From contig NC_084601.1 in the NCBI RefSeq assembly GCF_033807715.1, forward strand, positions 14,284,690-14,348,689: a stretch of 64,000 bases of DNA, in the 5' to 3' direction. The notes beneath the pieces are model-generated. The model had not been told where the DNA came from. It did no database searches and saw only the letters and a program-made list of their open reading frames with translations. How positions within the stretch are numbered: position 1 is the stretch's first letter; each line of letters opens with the position of its first letter. Origin of the DNA: Cololabis saira (lineage: Eukaryota; Chordata; Actinopteri; Beloniformes; Belonidae). Shown in pieces: positions 1 through 12,187 of this stretch. The position numbers were made by a program, and so were the translations under genes.

Positions 1-787
1 ATTATAATGATATTATAGCCAGACTAATGTTTCATTAGGAATCATCGGTGCTTTAATTTTCATTACATAATGGGGATGTTCTGAGTTGTAATATAATAAT
101 AATATGACAAAATGACATTATACAACAAGATACCAAAAAAAATGAAGATTATAAACCATCAAGTTGCAACACGTCATCCTTAACTCACGCTGGACATCGG
201 TTTTAAATGTGACCATATCCTATATTCAGCTCGGCTTAGTAAGAAGAAAAGAAGCATGACGTACAACACAGGACCAGAAACAACCACGCAGGAACAGCAG
301 GCTGGAGAATCGGGCTGGCATGGTTTCACTAATTGATTATGAGAAACTTCAAGGTATGTATCAATATTATCAGGAAAGTTAGATTGAGTTGATTTAGCTG
401 GTGGAGGCAGCAGATGCTGCGATGCTGAATCCAAAAACATAAATCTAAGATCAAAAACATCAAACGTAAAAAGGGTTGGGGTGATGAAGGAGCACAGCGT
501 AGCCTTTGGAAGCATGACATAAAAAATAATAGACATACAAATCTCGACCTTTCAACAAACATTTTCTGTATTTCTTTCCCATCATGTTATAGTGCATTTA
601 TGCTAACTTAATGATCACAACCATGTTTACTATATGTTGTTTTTTTTAATGACCTACAAAGGTTTTTAGGAGTAGAAAAGGTTTGATTATGTATTGATTA
701 TGTATTATAGGTATGTCAGTGTCACAAATATATGTATTATGTTGTTGCTGCGGTCTCAGAAAATCGTGTCTCTTATATGATACATCT
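1..787. other. calcr intron, no gene seen
   Basis: This stretch lies downstream (minus strand) of the third readable calcr coding exon. I looked on the minus strand for the next ectodomain exon, which should carry a conserved NRTWSNYT-like motif and begin with two bases to complete a split codon. I did not find a convincing one. The open frames here are short and have no recognisable domain, so the next exon probably lies left of the window. Confidence 0.5.
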
Positions 788-924
<137 letters not shown>

Positions 925-1004
925 TTGTGCAAGAATCTCCTGCAGGTCTCAGTTCAGCCAGCTGGTTCAGCTCGTCATGTGACAGAAATACAAAACTATC
1001 TCAC

Positions 1005-1112
1005 CAGTTGTGTGGAGGTCAGGCCGGTCTGGACAGCTCTGTGTTACAGATGTTCCAGCGGGTGTCTCGTCCCAACACAGTAAACCATCCCACATGCGAG
1101 CACAGAAGATGC
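1005..1112 (-). CDS. calcr: Calcitonin receptor, ectodomain exon (third coding exon)
   Basis: A 108-nt exon on the minus strand. The acceptor (pyrimidine tract ending CATTAG) is just above 1112 and the donor (ACTG/GTGAG) just below 1005. Its reading frame joins the preceding exon through a split Gly codon and gives FCARMWDGLLCWDETPAG followed by SCPDRPDLHTT. This is the hormone-receptor-domain core of class B GPCRs; human CALCR has NRTWDGWLCWDDTPAG and then a CPD motif at the same place. The Cys residues of FC, LCW and SCPD are three of the six conserved disulphide cysteines. The seven-transmembrane exons are not in the window. The motif identifies the family firmly. The choice of CALCR over its paralogue CALCRL rests on the neighbours tfpi2 and gngt1 and on the intronic mir489. 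Confidence 0.9.
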
Positions 1113-1286
1113 CTAATGAGAGGGAAAGGAAAGATACGTCAATAATCACACACAAGCTTTATTCATTCGTGTGTAAGAGTATCATGTCTCTATGGTTAGC
1201 ATCACTTGACTGATGGCCGCTGGCATCAACATCACCCTAAACTTCAGTTCTTCCTGAGGTTAGATCTGGCCAGAGAGGACTCTCAC

Positions 1287-1431
1287 CGGTTCGGTTTTCT
1301 CGGGGGTCCTCGTGGGGCGACTCCAGACATTTGTACTGATGCTGGTTGAAAGCCTGCTCGCTCCGCTCCTCAGCGCCGGCCGGTCCAGGACTGAGCGATG
1401 AGGTTGGCTCAGCACCTGCAGCCGCCCCGTG
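1287..1431 (-). CDS. calcr: Calcitonin receptor, N-terminal ectodomain exon (second coding exon)
   Basis: A 145-nt minus-strand exon between acceptor TTTTCTCCGCAG and donor ACCG/GTGAGA. It encodes 48 residues plus one base: a low-complexity Ala/Gly/Ser/Pro stretch, then EERSEQAFNQHQYKCLE, then PRENRT. The HQYKC segment aligns with human CALCR residues around DAQYKCYDR and supplies the first disulphide cysteine. The ENRT sequon is a likely N-glycosylation site. A longer frame on the same strand reads through this exon in another phase, starting with a signal-peptide-like MPGFAFLLFAALTACF. That is a shadow, because only the +2 phase carries the family motif and splices cleanly. A second possible acceptor 25 bp upstream would bring in an immediate stop from the phase-0 upstream exon, so I prefer 1431. 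Confidence 0.85.
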
Positions 1432-2197
1432 CTGCGGAGAAAACAGGCCGTTAGAGCTGCAAACAGGAGGAAAGCAAATCCTGGCATCTTTGGTGCAGCA
1501 CGTGCATAGCTAAGGAGGTGAGAGCCTGTCTGTTTTTCTGACACTCAAAAATAGGTTAAAACGTTAACGTCACCTTTGATGGTTTTGTGAGCTTGCAATG
1601 TTAACACTTTGCTTTATGTCATGCTTGATGTGCATCTTTATTTATTACGAAATTGTAATGCAGGAATGAAAGAACGAAAGTTTTGTACATCTTCAAAGCT
1701 GATCTGATCAGATTCTGCTTTCAAATTCAAGTCACTTTCTCATGCTCATTAATGTGTGTATGGGATTACACAAAAGAAGTTAAGCAGCTGATTTTCTCCA
1801 AATTATTCTTATCGCTGCTCTATTGTTTGTATTTGGAAGTAGCATTAAAATGAAAAAGTGTGAAATGCTGATTTTGATCACGCTGCTCACTGAAGGATAA
1901 AGGGCCCATTTTCTTGTGACTTATCTTTTTCTCTCTTTTTTTTGGCTGAAAAATTAAGCCTCTCTGAGTGTCAGGCTCATGCACTTGCATTTCATGAATT
2001 ATTTTAGGAATTTAAATACTTTGCCAGGAAAATTGTGTCCACATGTCTTATTATAAGCGAGACGAACCCCCTTCCCCCACCCACCTGTTCCCTGGTGCTA
2101 TGCAGAGGATCAAAATATCATCCTTACCTCTCTCATAAAAGCTTGTGAAAGACATAAGACTTAAGACATGGCTTTAGTGAAAATGCTGATGTCCCAT

Positions 2198-2280
2198 GTA
2201 GCAGTTTAGCAGCCGTACATATGATGTCACTCCAAGCATTGAAGTAAATGACGTCATACATACGACCACCAGGCCACCAC
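2198..2280 (-). ncRNA. mir489: microRNA precursor mir-489
   Basis: On the minus strand this 83-nt segment matches the human pre-mir-489 along its whole length. It starts GTGG, has a GGTGGTCGTATGT-containing 5' arm, a loop around CATTTACTTCAATGCTTGG, a 3' arm and the end GCTAAACTGCTAC. The mature 3p strand is at 2208-2231 (minus); it starts AGTGACATCATATG and ends CGGCTGCT, and the arms pair. It lies in the calcr intron in the same orientation as its host, so it is probably processed from the calcr transcript. Mammalian miR-489 is known for keeping muscle satellite cells quiescent; a role here is inference. Confidence 0.95.
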
Positions 2281-2618
2281 CAGTGTCAACAGCTGAGCTT
2301 CTTCAGAACCACTCATCATGCAAAGGCTTCTCCTCATCTAATGATTTAAATCTTCTTGAATCATCCACTTACTACAGAAACGTGGACCAAAGCCATTAAG
2401 TGTTTGTGTATAAGCTATAAAACATATGACTGGAAAGCCTGAATCTGTTACCTGCATCTGGAATGCAAACAGAAGAGAAACAGTAAAGTCCTGTTTCACT
2501 GTAACTCTCAAAAACACTGAACAAAAAGTAGTTTTTTTGTAATAAGACCCAACCAAGACTTATTTACTTTTAAGGTAGAGAGTGTTTCAAAAAGTTAAAG
2601 CAATTAAGGTAATTATGC

Positions 2619-2692
<74 letters not shown>
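2619..2692. repeat. (AAT)n microsatellite
   Basis: About 25 uninterrupted TAA/AAT units within the calcr intron. Confidence 0.97.
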
Positions 2693-2694
<2 letters not shown>

Positions 2695-4209
2695 GTAATA
2701 ATAACGAGAGATATTCGGAAACATTTCTTTCTTTCTAAGTCCAATACTTAGGCTACTTGTGTTTTTTTAATAACTTTTTATTTTGTTATTGATATCGGTT
2801 AAGGGATATTATGGGTATCCAAAAACCGTTAAAGATAAAGAGCAGTGAGTTGCATTTCCGACCTGGAAAACGGCGCCATGGCTCCAGATGTTCAAGTACG
2901 CAGTGAAATCCAAAACCGCTGATGACCAACAGGTGCCGGTCGGTGAGGACAAAGAACTCCACAGTTCTTTTCCGTCATTGTTCTGGTTTCAGCCTGGAAA
3001 CTGCAGCCTTGCATAAGGAGTATGTCGCAGGTTTCCTGGTAGGAGTTTCCAACCTAAACTAAACTAATACTGCCAGCGTAATGCTAATGTTAGATAGCTA
3101 GCTCAGTCTTACAATTCGTGAGCTGTTGCAGATTTATAGACTAACTTCATATTCTGACTTTTAACAAAAAATAATAGGAATTTAGTTTATAAAAATGAAC
3201 GGATGGTGCATAAATACTGACTAATACCAATGCCCTTATTCTTGCCAGTATTTGCAAGTGTTTCCGATAATAGTATCAGTATCAGAACAACTGAAGTTAA
3301 ACCCTACGTGATTTCTGAAACCACACGTCTGTTACTGCAACTGAAGGTCAGCTTGATCTGAATTTCGGTGTCCTTTATTTTATCTTATTTTAATAGAATA
3401 TTACTTTTAGCTCCATATAAAGAATTAATTGCTTACTTTTTAGGAAACACAGTCTAGTATTTCCTAAAAAGGAAATTGTGTCTTGTTGGACAACTCTATA
3501 TCACTTTACAGAAATATGTTACATCGTCATTAACAATGATGAAATAAGCTAAGAAGTTTTATTTCCATTATAAATTATATTTTGTTTTTTATTTTTTAAT
3601 TTATTTTTTTTGCTTTTAATATGTTTTTCTTATGGGCTTTACCATAAGACATAGTATAAAATAAAAAGTAAATTAATTAAAAGTATAAAGATTAAAGTTT
3701 TTTATCATTTGCTATTTGCTAATTGATTTAATTGAGTATGTTGCATGTAAGAAATTACAAAATAGCTTATGTTTAATCACTCCATAATATCAAATAATGT
3801 GCATTAGTGAGTGATGGGTCATATGTCTTTTCTTGCATTTAAGTGTTGTTTAACTGTCTATAGTGTACTTGGGTCTGTTAAATCAATATAACGAGATCCA
3901 AAGGAACTGGATTTCACAACAACCAAACACACAATGAACAAACTCAGCTTTTTGATCATTTATCTTCTTCATTACCCAAACAAACTGATCTGATTAATTA
4001 TCTGTAAGAAGTGTAGTGGAAAACAATAATGAGATTTTGAGATTTTCTGGGCTAAACAAAAGCCACCAGGTCTTAACATATTACATGTCCATTAAATTCA
4101 TACTGAAACTCAGTCCATGTACACGGCATACACAATGAGGAGACGGGTGTCGGGAACTTCAAAGTACAGCCTTTTGTAAATTAAACGTTGGAGCCAAGTG
4201 AGAGCTTAC

Positions 4210-4277
4210 CACCAGCAGAAAGTAAAGTATCCAAAAGGTGCCTGCTAACCTCATATCTTCCACGCACAGGCAAATCT
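4210..4277 (-). CDS. calcr: Calcitonin receptor, start-codon / signal-peptide exon (first coding exon)
   Basis: The minus-strand acceptor TTCTCTCCAG precedes 4277. The ATG is at 4252-4254 and the donor GTG/GTAAGC ends the exon at 4210. The 45 coding bases give MRLAGTFWILYFLLV, a hydrophobic signal-peptide core starting MR as in human CALCR. It joins in phase 0 to the exon at 1431. The presence of an acceptor shows that at least one non-coding exon lies further upstream (to the right). A short in-frame ATG-less extension upstream is 5' UTR. I am confident of the splice structure. The exon is short, so identity rests on phase compatibility and position. Confidence 0.75.
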
Positions 4278-4899
4278 CTGGAGAGAAACAAAGAAAGCAA
4301 CAAGTGAAAGCTATCAGAAATATAATTTGTCTACCGTGAAAGTGACTGAATAAATAAACATGTGGTTGTTTCAGATCAGGATTACGGGTTTCAGGGGAAA
4401 ACAACCTGGGCAATCATTCATCTGAAATGCAAAACACTGCAGTTGTGGCTTTTTAGTTTGTTTTTGTTTGTGATGATTGGTGGTGGTGATTTTGTTGTAA
4501 TTGATAGTGAAGCTATGTGAATAATAACCCTATGTGTAACAATAGCAAGAAAGAATAGCATTAAAAAGTGGTAGCGGGGGAACGATGACGATGGTGAACA
4601 CAGACAAAGATATGCTCATGATTAATCAACTCGTGATGAGCTTTTGCTCCTGCAGGATTGCAGAGGATTTGATTGTTCTGTATATCCCACAGAGACCCAG
4701 GGGACAGACAGTTCAACAGACTTGTCATGCTCTCCGATTTGGTATTTAAAGCTTTACTGAAATGTAAGCTAATTCTGGATGCTGTGGTAAATAAATCATT
4801 TGATGATTGTGATCACTCTAAGTCTTGGTCATGGGCCAAAATGTCCAATAAACTGGATTTCAGGGAACTGTGAGGGACATTTTTCACTATGTTTACAGA

Positions 4900-5125
4900 T
4901 TAAGGCATCCATCCATTATTTATCCCCGCTTCTTCTTGTTTAGGGTCATGGAGGACTATTGGATCTTATCTCAGCTCATCTCTGATTTGGGACTGCGAGA
5001 AGAAACCGGAGTACCCAGAGAAAACCCACACAAGCATAGGGAGAACATGCAAATCACCCTGAGAAAGCCCAGGACCAGGAATCAAACCAAAGACCTACTA
5101 GTGGTGAGGCAACAAGACGTGTTAA
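4900..5125 (-). mobile_element. Dispersed teleost SINE-like repeat fragment
   Basis: The stretch carries the hallmark words of a very common fish repeat: CATCCATCCATTATTTATCCCCGCTTC, AACCGGAGTACCCAGAGAAAACCCACA, GGGAGAACATGCAAATC, and ATCAAACCAAAGACCTACTAGTGGTGAGGC. Read on the minus strand, the last part resembles a tRNA B box (GGTTTGATTCC), which suggests a tRNA-derived head. It is diverged and truncated. Related fragments occur near 22.6, 44.0, 48.7, 49.3 and 54.9 kb. Confidence 0.7.
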
Positions 5126-5159
5126 CGTAATAACTGTATTGGTTTTTACATATTTTTTA

Positions 5160-5193
5160 AAATATAATAAAATATATGATTTAAATATATAAT

Positions 5194-5239
<46 letters not shown>

Positions 5240-5332
5240 TATAATATAATATAATATAATATAATATAATATAATATAATATAATATAATATAATATAAT
5301 ATAATATAATATAATATAATATAATATAATAT
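5160..5332. repeat. (AATAT)n pentanucleotide microsatellite
   Basis: A five-base AATAT period runs from about 5200 to 5332, with an imperfect AT-rich lead-in from 5160. The minus-strand YIILYY-repeat frame is an artefact of it. Confidence 0.95.
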
Positions 5333-5339
5333 AGTTTTT

Positions 5340-8300
5340 AAATATTTATTCACATTATAGATTCACATATCAGAAGTAATACAAATACATTTTAAAAAGT
5401 GGCGGTTGTCTTTCATAGCAACAGCATTTCAAACTCACATACTTATGAAAAAAACCTGGCATAAATAATAATATTAACGATAGAACTATTTATTCCAGAG
5501 CCTATAAAGTATAATTTATTCTGACTTATTCTGAATAGTCAAAAAGTAGTCTTCACTTTGTAATATAGCACTTTGGCTTCTGTGCCTCAAGTACAGGAGG
5601 ACAAACACATCCCTAAACACTCGTTATATCCCTTTTATTACAACTGTTAAACTCTTGAGTCACATTCACATTTTTTTTGTTTGAGAAAGCAAAAACAGCC
5701 ATGTGGAAACCGGTGGAAACTCCCACTAACACGGCTGTGAACCTGAGTGTGCACATGCTGGTGCAAACAGGGAAGTTTGTTGCTGGCTGAAATGCGATAC
5801 AGGTTGGAATCACAGGATTCATGTGGTTTGAGCTGGACCTGTTCTGGTTCAGTTAAACTGGTGGACTTGACTTCTTGACTTTCACCTTTACTCGTCTGCT
5901 TTCAATCCAACTAGGGTATGTCTCAAGCCTCCGTGTGACTTTTACCTGTCGTGTGTGTGCTATAAATTGATTATTTTACGTGTTTCCTGACAATGTTGTC
6001 GTGTAAATGCAACCAAGCATTTCAGGCATTTTTTTTTTCCATGAGTTGTCGGCCTTGTTTATCCTCTTCTGCTTCTGACCAATCACTCAGACACATGAGT
6101 TACGAGTGCGTTACCATTTTCCTTGCCATGTTTGACCTCGTCTGGTATTACAATTTTGATTTAGGGCTTCTGTTTTCTCCATAAGGGTCCTCATACTTGC
6201 TCCAGATCGGATGTTTAATATCTGAAGTTTTTAAACAGGAATGAAATGCAGTTCCTTCTGCCCTTTGCCATCTCTGGACGAAGGAAAACCAGCGTGACCG
6301 ATGATAAACACAGAACTTCAGATTCAAAGCTGCTGATTTTATGCAGAGGCATTTACCATTCCGGATAAAATACTGGATTTCCCTTTGAATATTTATTTTT
6401 CTCATGTGTAGGCAAATGTCAGAAAATGCTAAAATAAAATAAAATAAAAGCTATTCAAATTAAAAACATGAATGCAAAATTAAAACATACAATTTTGCAG
6501 TTTTTGATATGTTTATTTCAACATTTACATATTTTTGGAATACAATTTTGAAATAGAAAAACAGCCCATCTAGAAATAAGCCAAATATTTCATAGATGTT
6601 GTCAAAATTATCTTATTTTAAGCAAAATAAAATAGTCTAAAATAGTCATAATTTTCTTGAAACAATGTTTTTTTTTCTTCTACTAAATTATAAATTTGTT
6701 TTTGCACTCAAAGCAAAAGTCCTAAGAGATTGTTTTTGTGTCTTCTTCGGTGTCTTGTAGCCTAGTAACAGTGTTCTGTTATAAATCAAGTATAATTTCA
6801 ACAAAGTTCGGTCCCAGTAAGGCATGCTGCAACATGATTAGGGATCGCAATAGCTCTGGGACGACAATATCGATAAACATCAACTTTAATTGCTTGAACA
6901 GGGTCATATTATTCAGATGTTTCCCTATCACCTCTGGTGGTAAAAGTAAAACAATCTTCCACAACACCATACCAGCTACAAAATTAAGAAATTGTATGAA
7001 CTTCACTGCATGTGTTCATACTGGTCTCGCAGAGGAGCGGGATAAAGACCCACAATGACTTAAAATTATAGACCAACAGTAGCATTTCACATTTGAATCA
7101 CATGTGATTTTCTTTAATACAAGTTAATATTTTAGCATACAAATTCAGATTATTTTTGTACAAATTCTTTGATAATTTCCCACAAACTTGACTCTACAAG
7201 CTTGAGCCTATCAAAACACATTTACCTCCATAAAACTCCCAGCCTAGACTTTTGACCTGTGTGGATGGTAAATTTTGACAGATGATGTTGCAGTAATGAA
7301 AGAGCCACAGTCTCAAAATGCTTTAATAGTGGCTACAGGATAAAATCAAGTTTTAATTCATCGCTTTTCAGCCCGAACTTTAGACTCATGTCACTGTCTG
7401 ATGACAAAAACAATGAAATATGGAAACAAAAGCAGCTTTACTGGGAATTTTAACGCATTAGGACATGTGAGCGCTCTGAGAGGAAGACGATACATTATGG
7501 TTGTTTGCAAACAATGCAATCCTGGAATCAGACTTAAACATTTTTAATTTAGCTTACGGAGCTGGATCGGGGCCATGATGTTAACTTGATATGGAAAAAG
7601 AATTTGAAAAGCATCCAGTTTTTTAATGTTGGCAATGCTCAAACGGAGGAGATGATTGCACTAATAATAAAAAGTGTGAACCTTTAACATTATAGCTATA
7701 TGTTTGTTATCCAGTAAAAACATGTGTTGACTGCACATTTCCAATCTATATTTAATTCTCAGTTTGAGGGGTTGGGGGTTCTTTCATACATATGTATTTC
7801 CGTCTAACTCGTTAGCTCTGGATACGGCTCGTAACATAAACCCCGGAGCATTTTGTGGGGGAATAGTTCAAATGTGATCGAAACAGTGAGTCATAAAGCG
7901 TGCACACCTCATTAAAGACACTCTCCTTGCTCCCCAACCTGTCATAGCACAGGGTAAACTAATATTGAATACTAAAAGCTACCACGACAGAACAAACGGA
8001 AGCTCGATATTGTACGACGGGGATTCAAGAAAAATGTTTGCAGTATTAGTTATCGCTTAACATTCTTGCCTTGCCTTGAGATTCTGCAATCATTTCCAAC
8101 TACTGGCATTTAATTCCTGATAAAAGAATGTAAAAAACTCGCTGAGTCACTGTGAAAAGAAAAAAAACACTCTCTCTAAGGACTTTTTTGTGCCTGGAAG
8201 GCACCTTTAAAGGTAGAGTAAGCAATTCTACAGAATTTTGAGCCAACAACACTTGTTTTTACATTCAGACATTCAGTGAATATTTTCTTACCCACAAGCA

Positions 8301-8570
8301 TGTTGTCAAGAAAAAGAAGAAAGAAAAAAAAGAAAAGAGTCGAGCCATGGTTTTGTAAGCCTGAATAAAACGAAGTTGAGGCCACCAACAAAACTTGACC
8401 AACATTGATCCAGCCGACACTGACAGGGGGAGCACAGGGAAGAGAGCCAGGAACCATCTCTCTGGGGTTTATTCATTTTTTCTTTCAAATAGGAACAAAC
8501 GTTGTGTCAAGAAATTACTTACACTGCCTTTGATATAATAATGTAATTACCCTAATATCCGACTATTGAT
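5340..8570. other. No gene seen (presumed calcr first intron)
   Basis: AT-rich sequence without recognisable domains, splice-consistent exons or RNA genes. A 75-codon minus-strand frame at 6779-7006 is the only stretch that looks unusually open. I could not link it to any family. Confidence 0.5.
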
Positions 8571-8574
8571 GCAT

Positions 8575-8756
8575 ACTTGAACCTAAGCCACACCCACTAA
8601 ATCTAAAAAGAAAACAGATTTTTTTATATATATAAACGGGACTTGTCTGCAAGGCTAAATGTGCAGGCGGCATGAAGCCCGTTAGCCCATAAAAATCCAT
8701 GTTCAAGCCGCAGGGTTCAAAGCGTAGGGAAAAAGTAGTGGCTTATAGTCCGGAAA
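8575..8756 (+). mobile_element. Non-autonomous repeat fragment
   Basis: It contains the words AAGCCGCAGGGTTCAAAGCGTAGGGAAAAAGTAGTGGCTTATAGTCCGGAAA, typical of a widespread teleost MITE-like repeat. Only one end is recognisable. Confidence 0.55.
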
Positions 8757-8759
8757 GAA

Positions 8760-10470
8760 TGGTATCTATGAGATCTCATGTCATCCTTTGTCACAATTTT
8801 CCCCTTTTTCTCCCTGTCACTCTTCCATCACTGAAAAAGCAGCAGACAGCGCCACATGACTTCTTTTTTTTTTGCAGTGAGTGGTCACAGGCCTTCCGTC
8901 ACATTAAATGTATGCAAATATCACACCATGCACCATTATGCCCTGCAGCCCTCAACTATTTACACCCTATTGCTCAGCCAACACAGCGTCCAGCTTTGGC
9001 ATCCCACTCCCACGCTGCAGCGAAAGAGCTGTCTTCCCTTTTTTGGGAGGATCAAATGGATTAATTTCAACAAATGAGCAGCTGTGAAATTTAACCACTA
9101 AGCTGAAATATTTACGAAAGAGCTAAATATTTGAATTACAATCTGCATTATGTATATGCTAAGACACAAGGTAAACAGCATATTTGTAATCACAGTGTCC
9201 TTGAAGTTATGTTGGCCAGAGAACCTTAATTGAAACAGGGCAGTGATTGCACGTGTCCATGTCCTCTCTTTTCACTTTTTGAAGTGTATTATGGTTTGTG
9301 TCCACCACTCCAAATCTGGTAATTGACATAATTAATTGTTTCTGTTTCCCTGCACGTGGTTTCAACAAATTAGATGTCACCAGCATGTACTGAGTCAGAA
9401 CAATGTCATGCTTATTTCCCATAATTCTGTGGAATCAGGTTGGATAAAAGCTTTATAGTGCTGTGATCATAAGTCAACACTGTGCTCTGGAGCATTTTCC
9501 CAAACCACCATGTTTTGATGTTTGAGAGTTCAAAAGGGACAAATACATGATGAAAGCAGTCAAATCCCTGCAGCTTGAATTCTTCATGTTTGTATCATTT
9601 ATATTAAAATACTGAATGACATTGTCACCAATTAAGGTAAAAATTACAAGCTGCGTTCCCACACATTTACCATTTCTTCTACTGAAACCAAATCCCCCCC
9701 ATTTTCTATGCATTCTTATTTCCTCTCTGGCCTATTTTTACTTTCATATATCTCTTAATCCTTTAATCTATTTCCCCTCTCACCTCGTTTATATATATAT
9801 CTCACCCACTCTCCCTCTCTGCCTTCTTCACTCCTCCTTCTCCTTCTTCATGCATTTCCTCGTTCCTTCGACAATCTTCCCTCTAAAGGCTTCGTTCCTC
9901 CTCTACGTGCCTCTTCTCCATTTCCAGCTACATTTCCATCGCTGTTTCTCTAACTTTCAGGTCAGATCCAAATGATTCATAAGCTATCACACCCTTTAAA
10001 CATTAAACAAGTTCCTCTTATAATGGCACATAATACTTCCCTGAACCAATATTCCCTGCCGAGTCTGTTCAAGGAATTCAGAAGAGGATTGCACTATTGT
10101 TTTAGTAAAATTTGTATTATTTCTGGTTTAAAGCACTGAAATAATGTCTCCATTATGGCATTATGGTATTATTACGACTACTTCTATTTGAACTGGAAAG
10201 TAAAAATTGTCTGCAAGCATGCCCGTTAATCTACTCTCTGTAATTATATAAGAAACAATGTTCATAACACAACCGAGTAACATTGTGTCAGTGAAACAAA
10301 CACATTTCACACATTTCTGTAAAGCCTTGAAAAAACTGATAAAAATGCTGTATTAGATATAATTTATCTGTGTTCTGCGTTATTTCTCCAAATCAGAGCT
10401 GAAACATTTTTTTGAAAATTTGATTTTTGCCAGTGAAAATATATATATAATGGGAGCTGATATTGAGACA
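8760..10470. other. No gene seen
   Basis: Pyrimidine-rich and AT-rich non-coding sequence. Open frames such as the one at 9616-9975 follow the CT-rich composition and show no domain. Confidence 0.5.
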
Positions 10471-10477
10471 GGCCAAT

Positions 10478-11135
10478 ATTCTGCCCTGCAAACTATTATC
10501 TCTATAGACCCAACGGGATTTGTCCAGGATAGACAGTCCTTTCACAATGTCAGACAGGTAATGGATATTCTATGTGAACCTTCAACCTCTGCTTCCCTGG
10601 AGTTGGTTTTCAATCAATGCAAAGATGGTATTCGACTGCATAGAATCTGTTTTATGCATTAAAGTCTTTCGAGTCAGCAATACATTTATACCATGAATTA
10701 AGCGTTTATTTACATCCCCTCAGGCATGTGTTCGCACAAACAATTACTTTTCTAGGTACTTCCCTAAAGGGCTTCCCACTACGTTACTATTTACCATCAC
10801 CATTGAACCTTCAGCTGTCGGGAATCTCAAAGGGGTGGCAGCCCACATAGATTACCCTTATACGACGATGACCTCCTGCTCTTTGTTTCAAACCCAAACC
10901 CAAAGATTGATCCCTCTAGTGTTAAACTTAGTGAAGGAGTTGCTTTCCAATCTTCCTCCCCAAACATTTTTCCAACTCACTTGGTAACACAATCTCTCAA
11001 TTCGTTTGGAATAACAAAGCCTTTGAATAAAGACAGACACCCTACACAGACCCGAGGACTTGGGTGGGCTAGCTTTTCCGAACCTCTTATTCTACCTCAG
11101 AACCAAGTTAAAAGTTATTCACATGGTCCACTGAT
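10478..11135 (+). mobile_element. Degenerate L1-like LINE reverse-transcriptase fragment
   Basis: Pieces of the L1-clade polymerase are readable in different frames. In order they are IDPTGFVQDRQSFHNVRQ (10,500), a D-rich LYDDDLLLFVSNP block where L1 has the catalytic YADD motif (10,860), QFVWNNK (11,000), and an LRTKLKVIHMVH-like tail (11,100). Stops and frameshifts separate them and several hundred bases are missing between motifs, so the copy is dead. Identification rests on motif order typical of fish L1. Confidence 0.75.
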
Positions 11136-11194
11136 CTAAAAGTAAGTTGGAGCGTATCTTTCTTGAGATTGCCTCAACATGTGACAAGTTACAG

Positions 11195-11395
11195 GTTACA
11201 GAGGTGGACTTGGGTGTAGAGGACCCAGGTTCAAGTCCCTGGGATGGCAACCGAGGTGAACCACTTTGCAAGGGCGCCAGAACAATTTCAGCCCACTGCT
11301 CCTAGTCTAGTGATGGGTTGAAAGCAGAGGACTTATTTCAGTGTGTTATGAGAGATGAATACTGACAAATAAAGATTATTTTAATTTGCTTACAC
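11195..11395 (+). mobile_element. tRNA-derived SINE fragment
   Basis: A B-box-like GGTTCAAGTCCC is followed by the SINE body words CCCACTGCTCCTAG and TGATGGGTTGAAAGCAGAGGA, ending near an AATAAAG tail. It abuts the LINE remnant. Confidence 0.6.
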
Positions 11396-12187
11396 AGTGC
11401 TGTTGTACTTGTAATGCCGTCCGCCTATAGCAGCACTACCTTTGTCAACACTCCCCTTCTTTTTGATATGTCCTGATTGCTACTATCATTTTGCTACTAT
11501 TATTCATTTCTTCCCCTTGATTTTCATGTATTTATTTAAAGGGGTGGGAAGGAGGGGGTGCATCCTTATATCCCAAATTATGGCTGTGCGATTAATCGAT
11601 TTTAAATCTAAATCGGATTTATTAATCAAGACTATGTTAAAAAAAGGAAAATTGGAAAATCGATTTTTTGTTTTTTGCAGCTGGCTGCATTACAGACAGA
11701 GCTCATCTAGTCATCTTTGTTTGGTCAAGAAAATTGTAAATGTTGTCACTTTACTAAACTCAAGGAGGATTTACAGTATCTTTCAATTGCACTTCATTCC
11801 CAATAGGGAAATTTGTTTGCTATTTTTCTTTAAAAATAAAGATAAAATATTTGAAACAATTTATTCCATTCAGGGGCGGAGCAGGGGTCCCAGCCCAGGG
11901 GGGGCGAAGCATTCAAGATGGGCCCTTGTGGCCTAAACATCCCCGTTAAAACATAATCGATAAAAAAATGTCACAGATCAGCGTCTCTGACACACAACCA
12001 CAGCAGCAGCACACGGTCAGAACCCTCACATGAGGTTTCAGCACCATGGATTTTGCCACTTACTATGCCAAACCTAATTATAAGCCTAATGCAGACTTAA
12101 AGATATAGGTATCAAACTGGAGATAAAAATCAAATGACATCCAGTGATTGCTATGGAAGCTCATTTCCGCCAGTAAAAGAAAAAAAT

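Larger units (their letters stand above)
1432..4209 (-). other. calcr: calcr intron between coding exons 1 and 2, hosting mir489
   Basis: The donor is GTG/GTAAGC at 4209-4210 and the acceptor is CCGCAG at 1432. The intron carries mir489 and an (AAT)n tract. No other coding potential is recognisable. Its host relation to mir489 parallels human CALCR, where MIR489 is also intronic. Confidence 0.75.

Noticed and set aside
180..240. Possible next calcr exon ending TCCAGC/GTGAGT on minus with the word EYRIWSHL
   Set aside because: The W-S spacing loosely recalls NRTWSNYT, but the cysteines and glycines around it are absent and no acceptor with the correct phase is evident.
1260..1544. 94-codon minus frame starting with a signal-peptide-like MPGFAFLLFAALTACF
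   Set aside because: It overlaps calcr coding exon 2 in the wrong phase. The phase with HQYKC and ENRT fits the receptor family and the splice sites, so the apparent signal peptide is coincidence.
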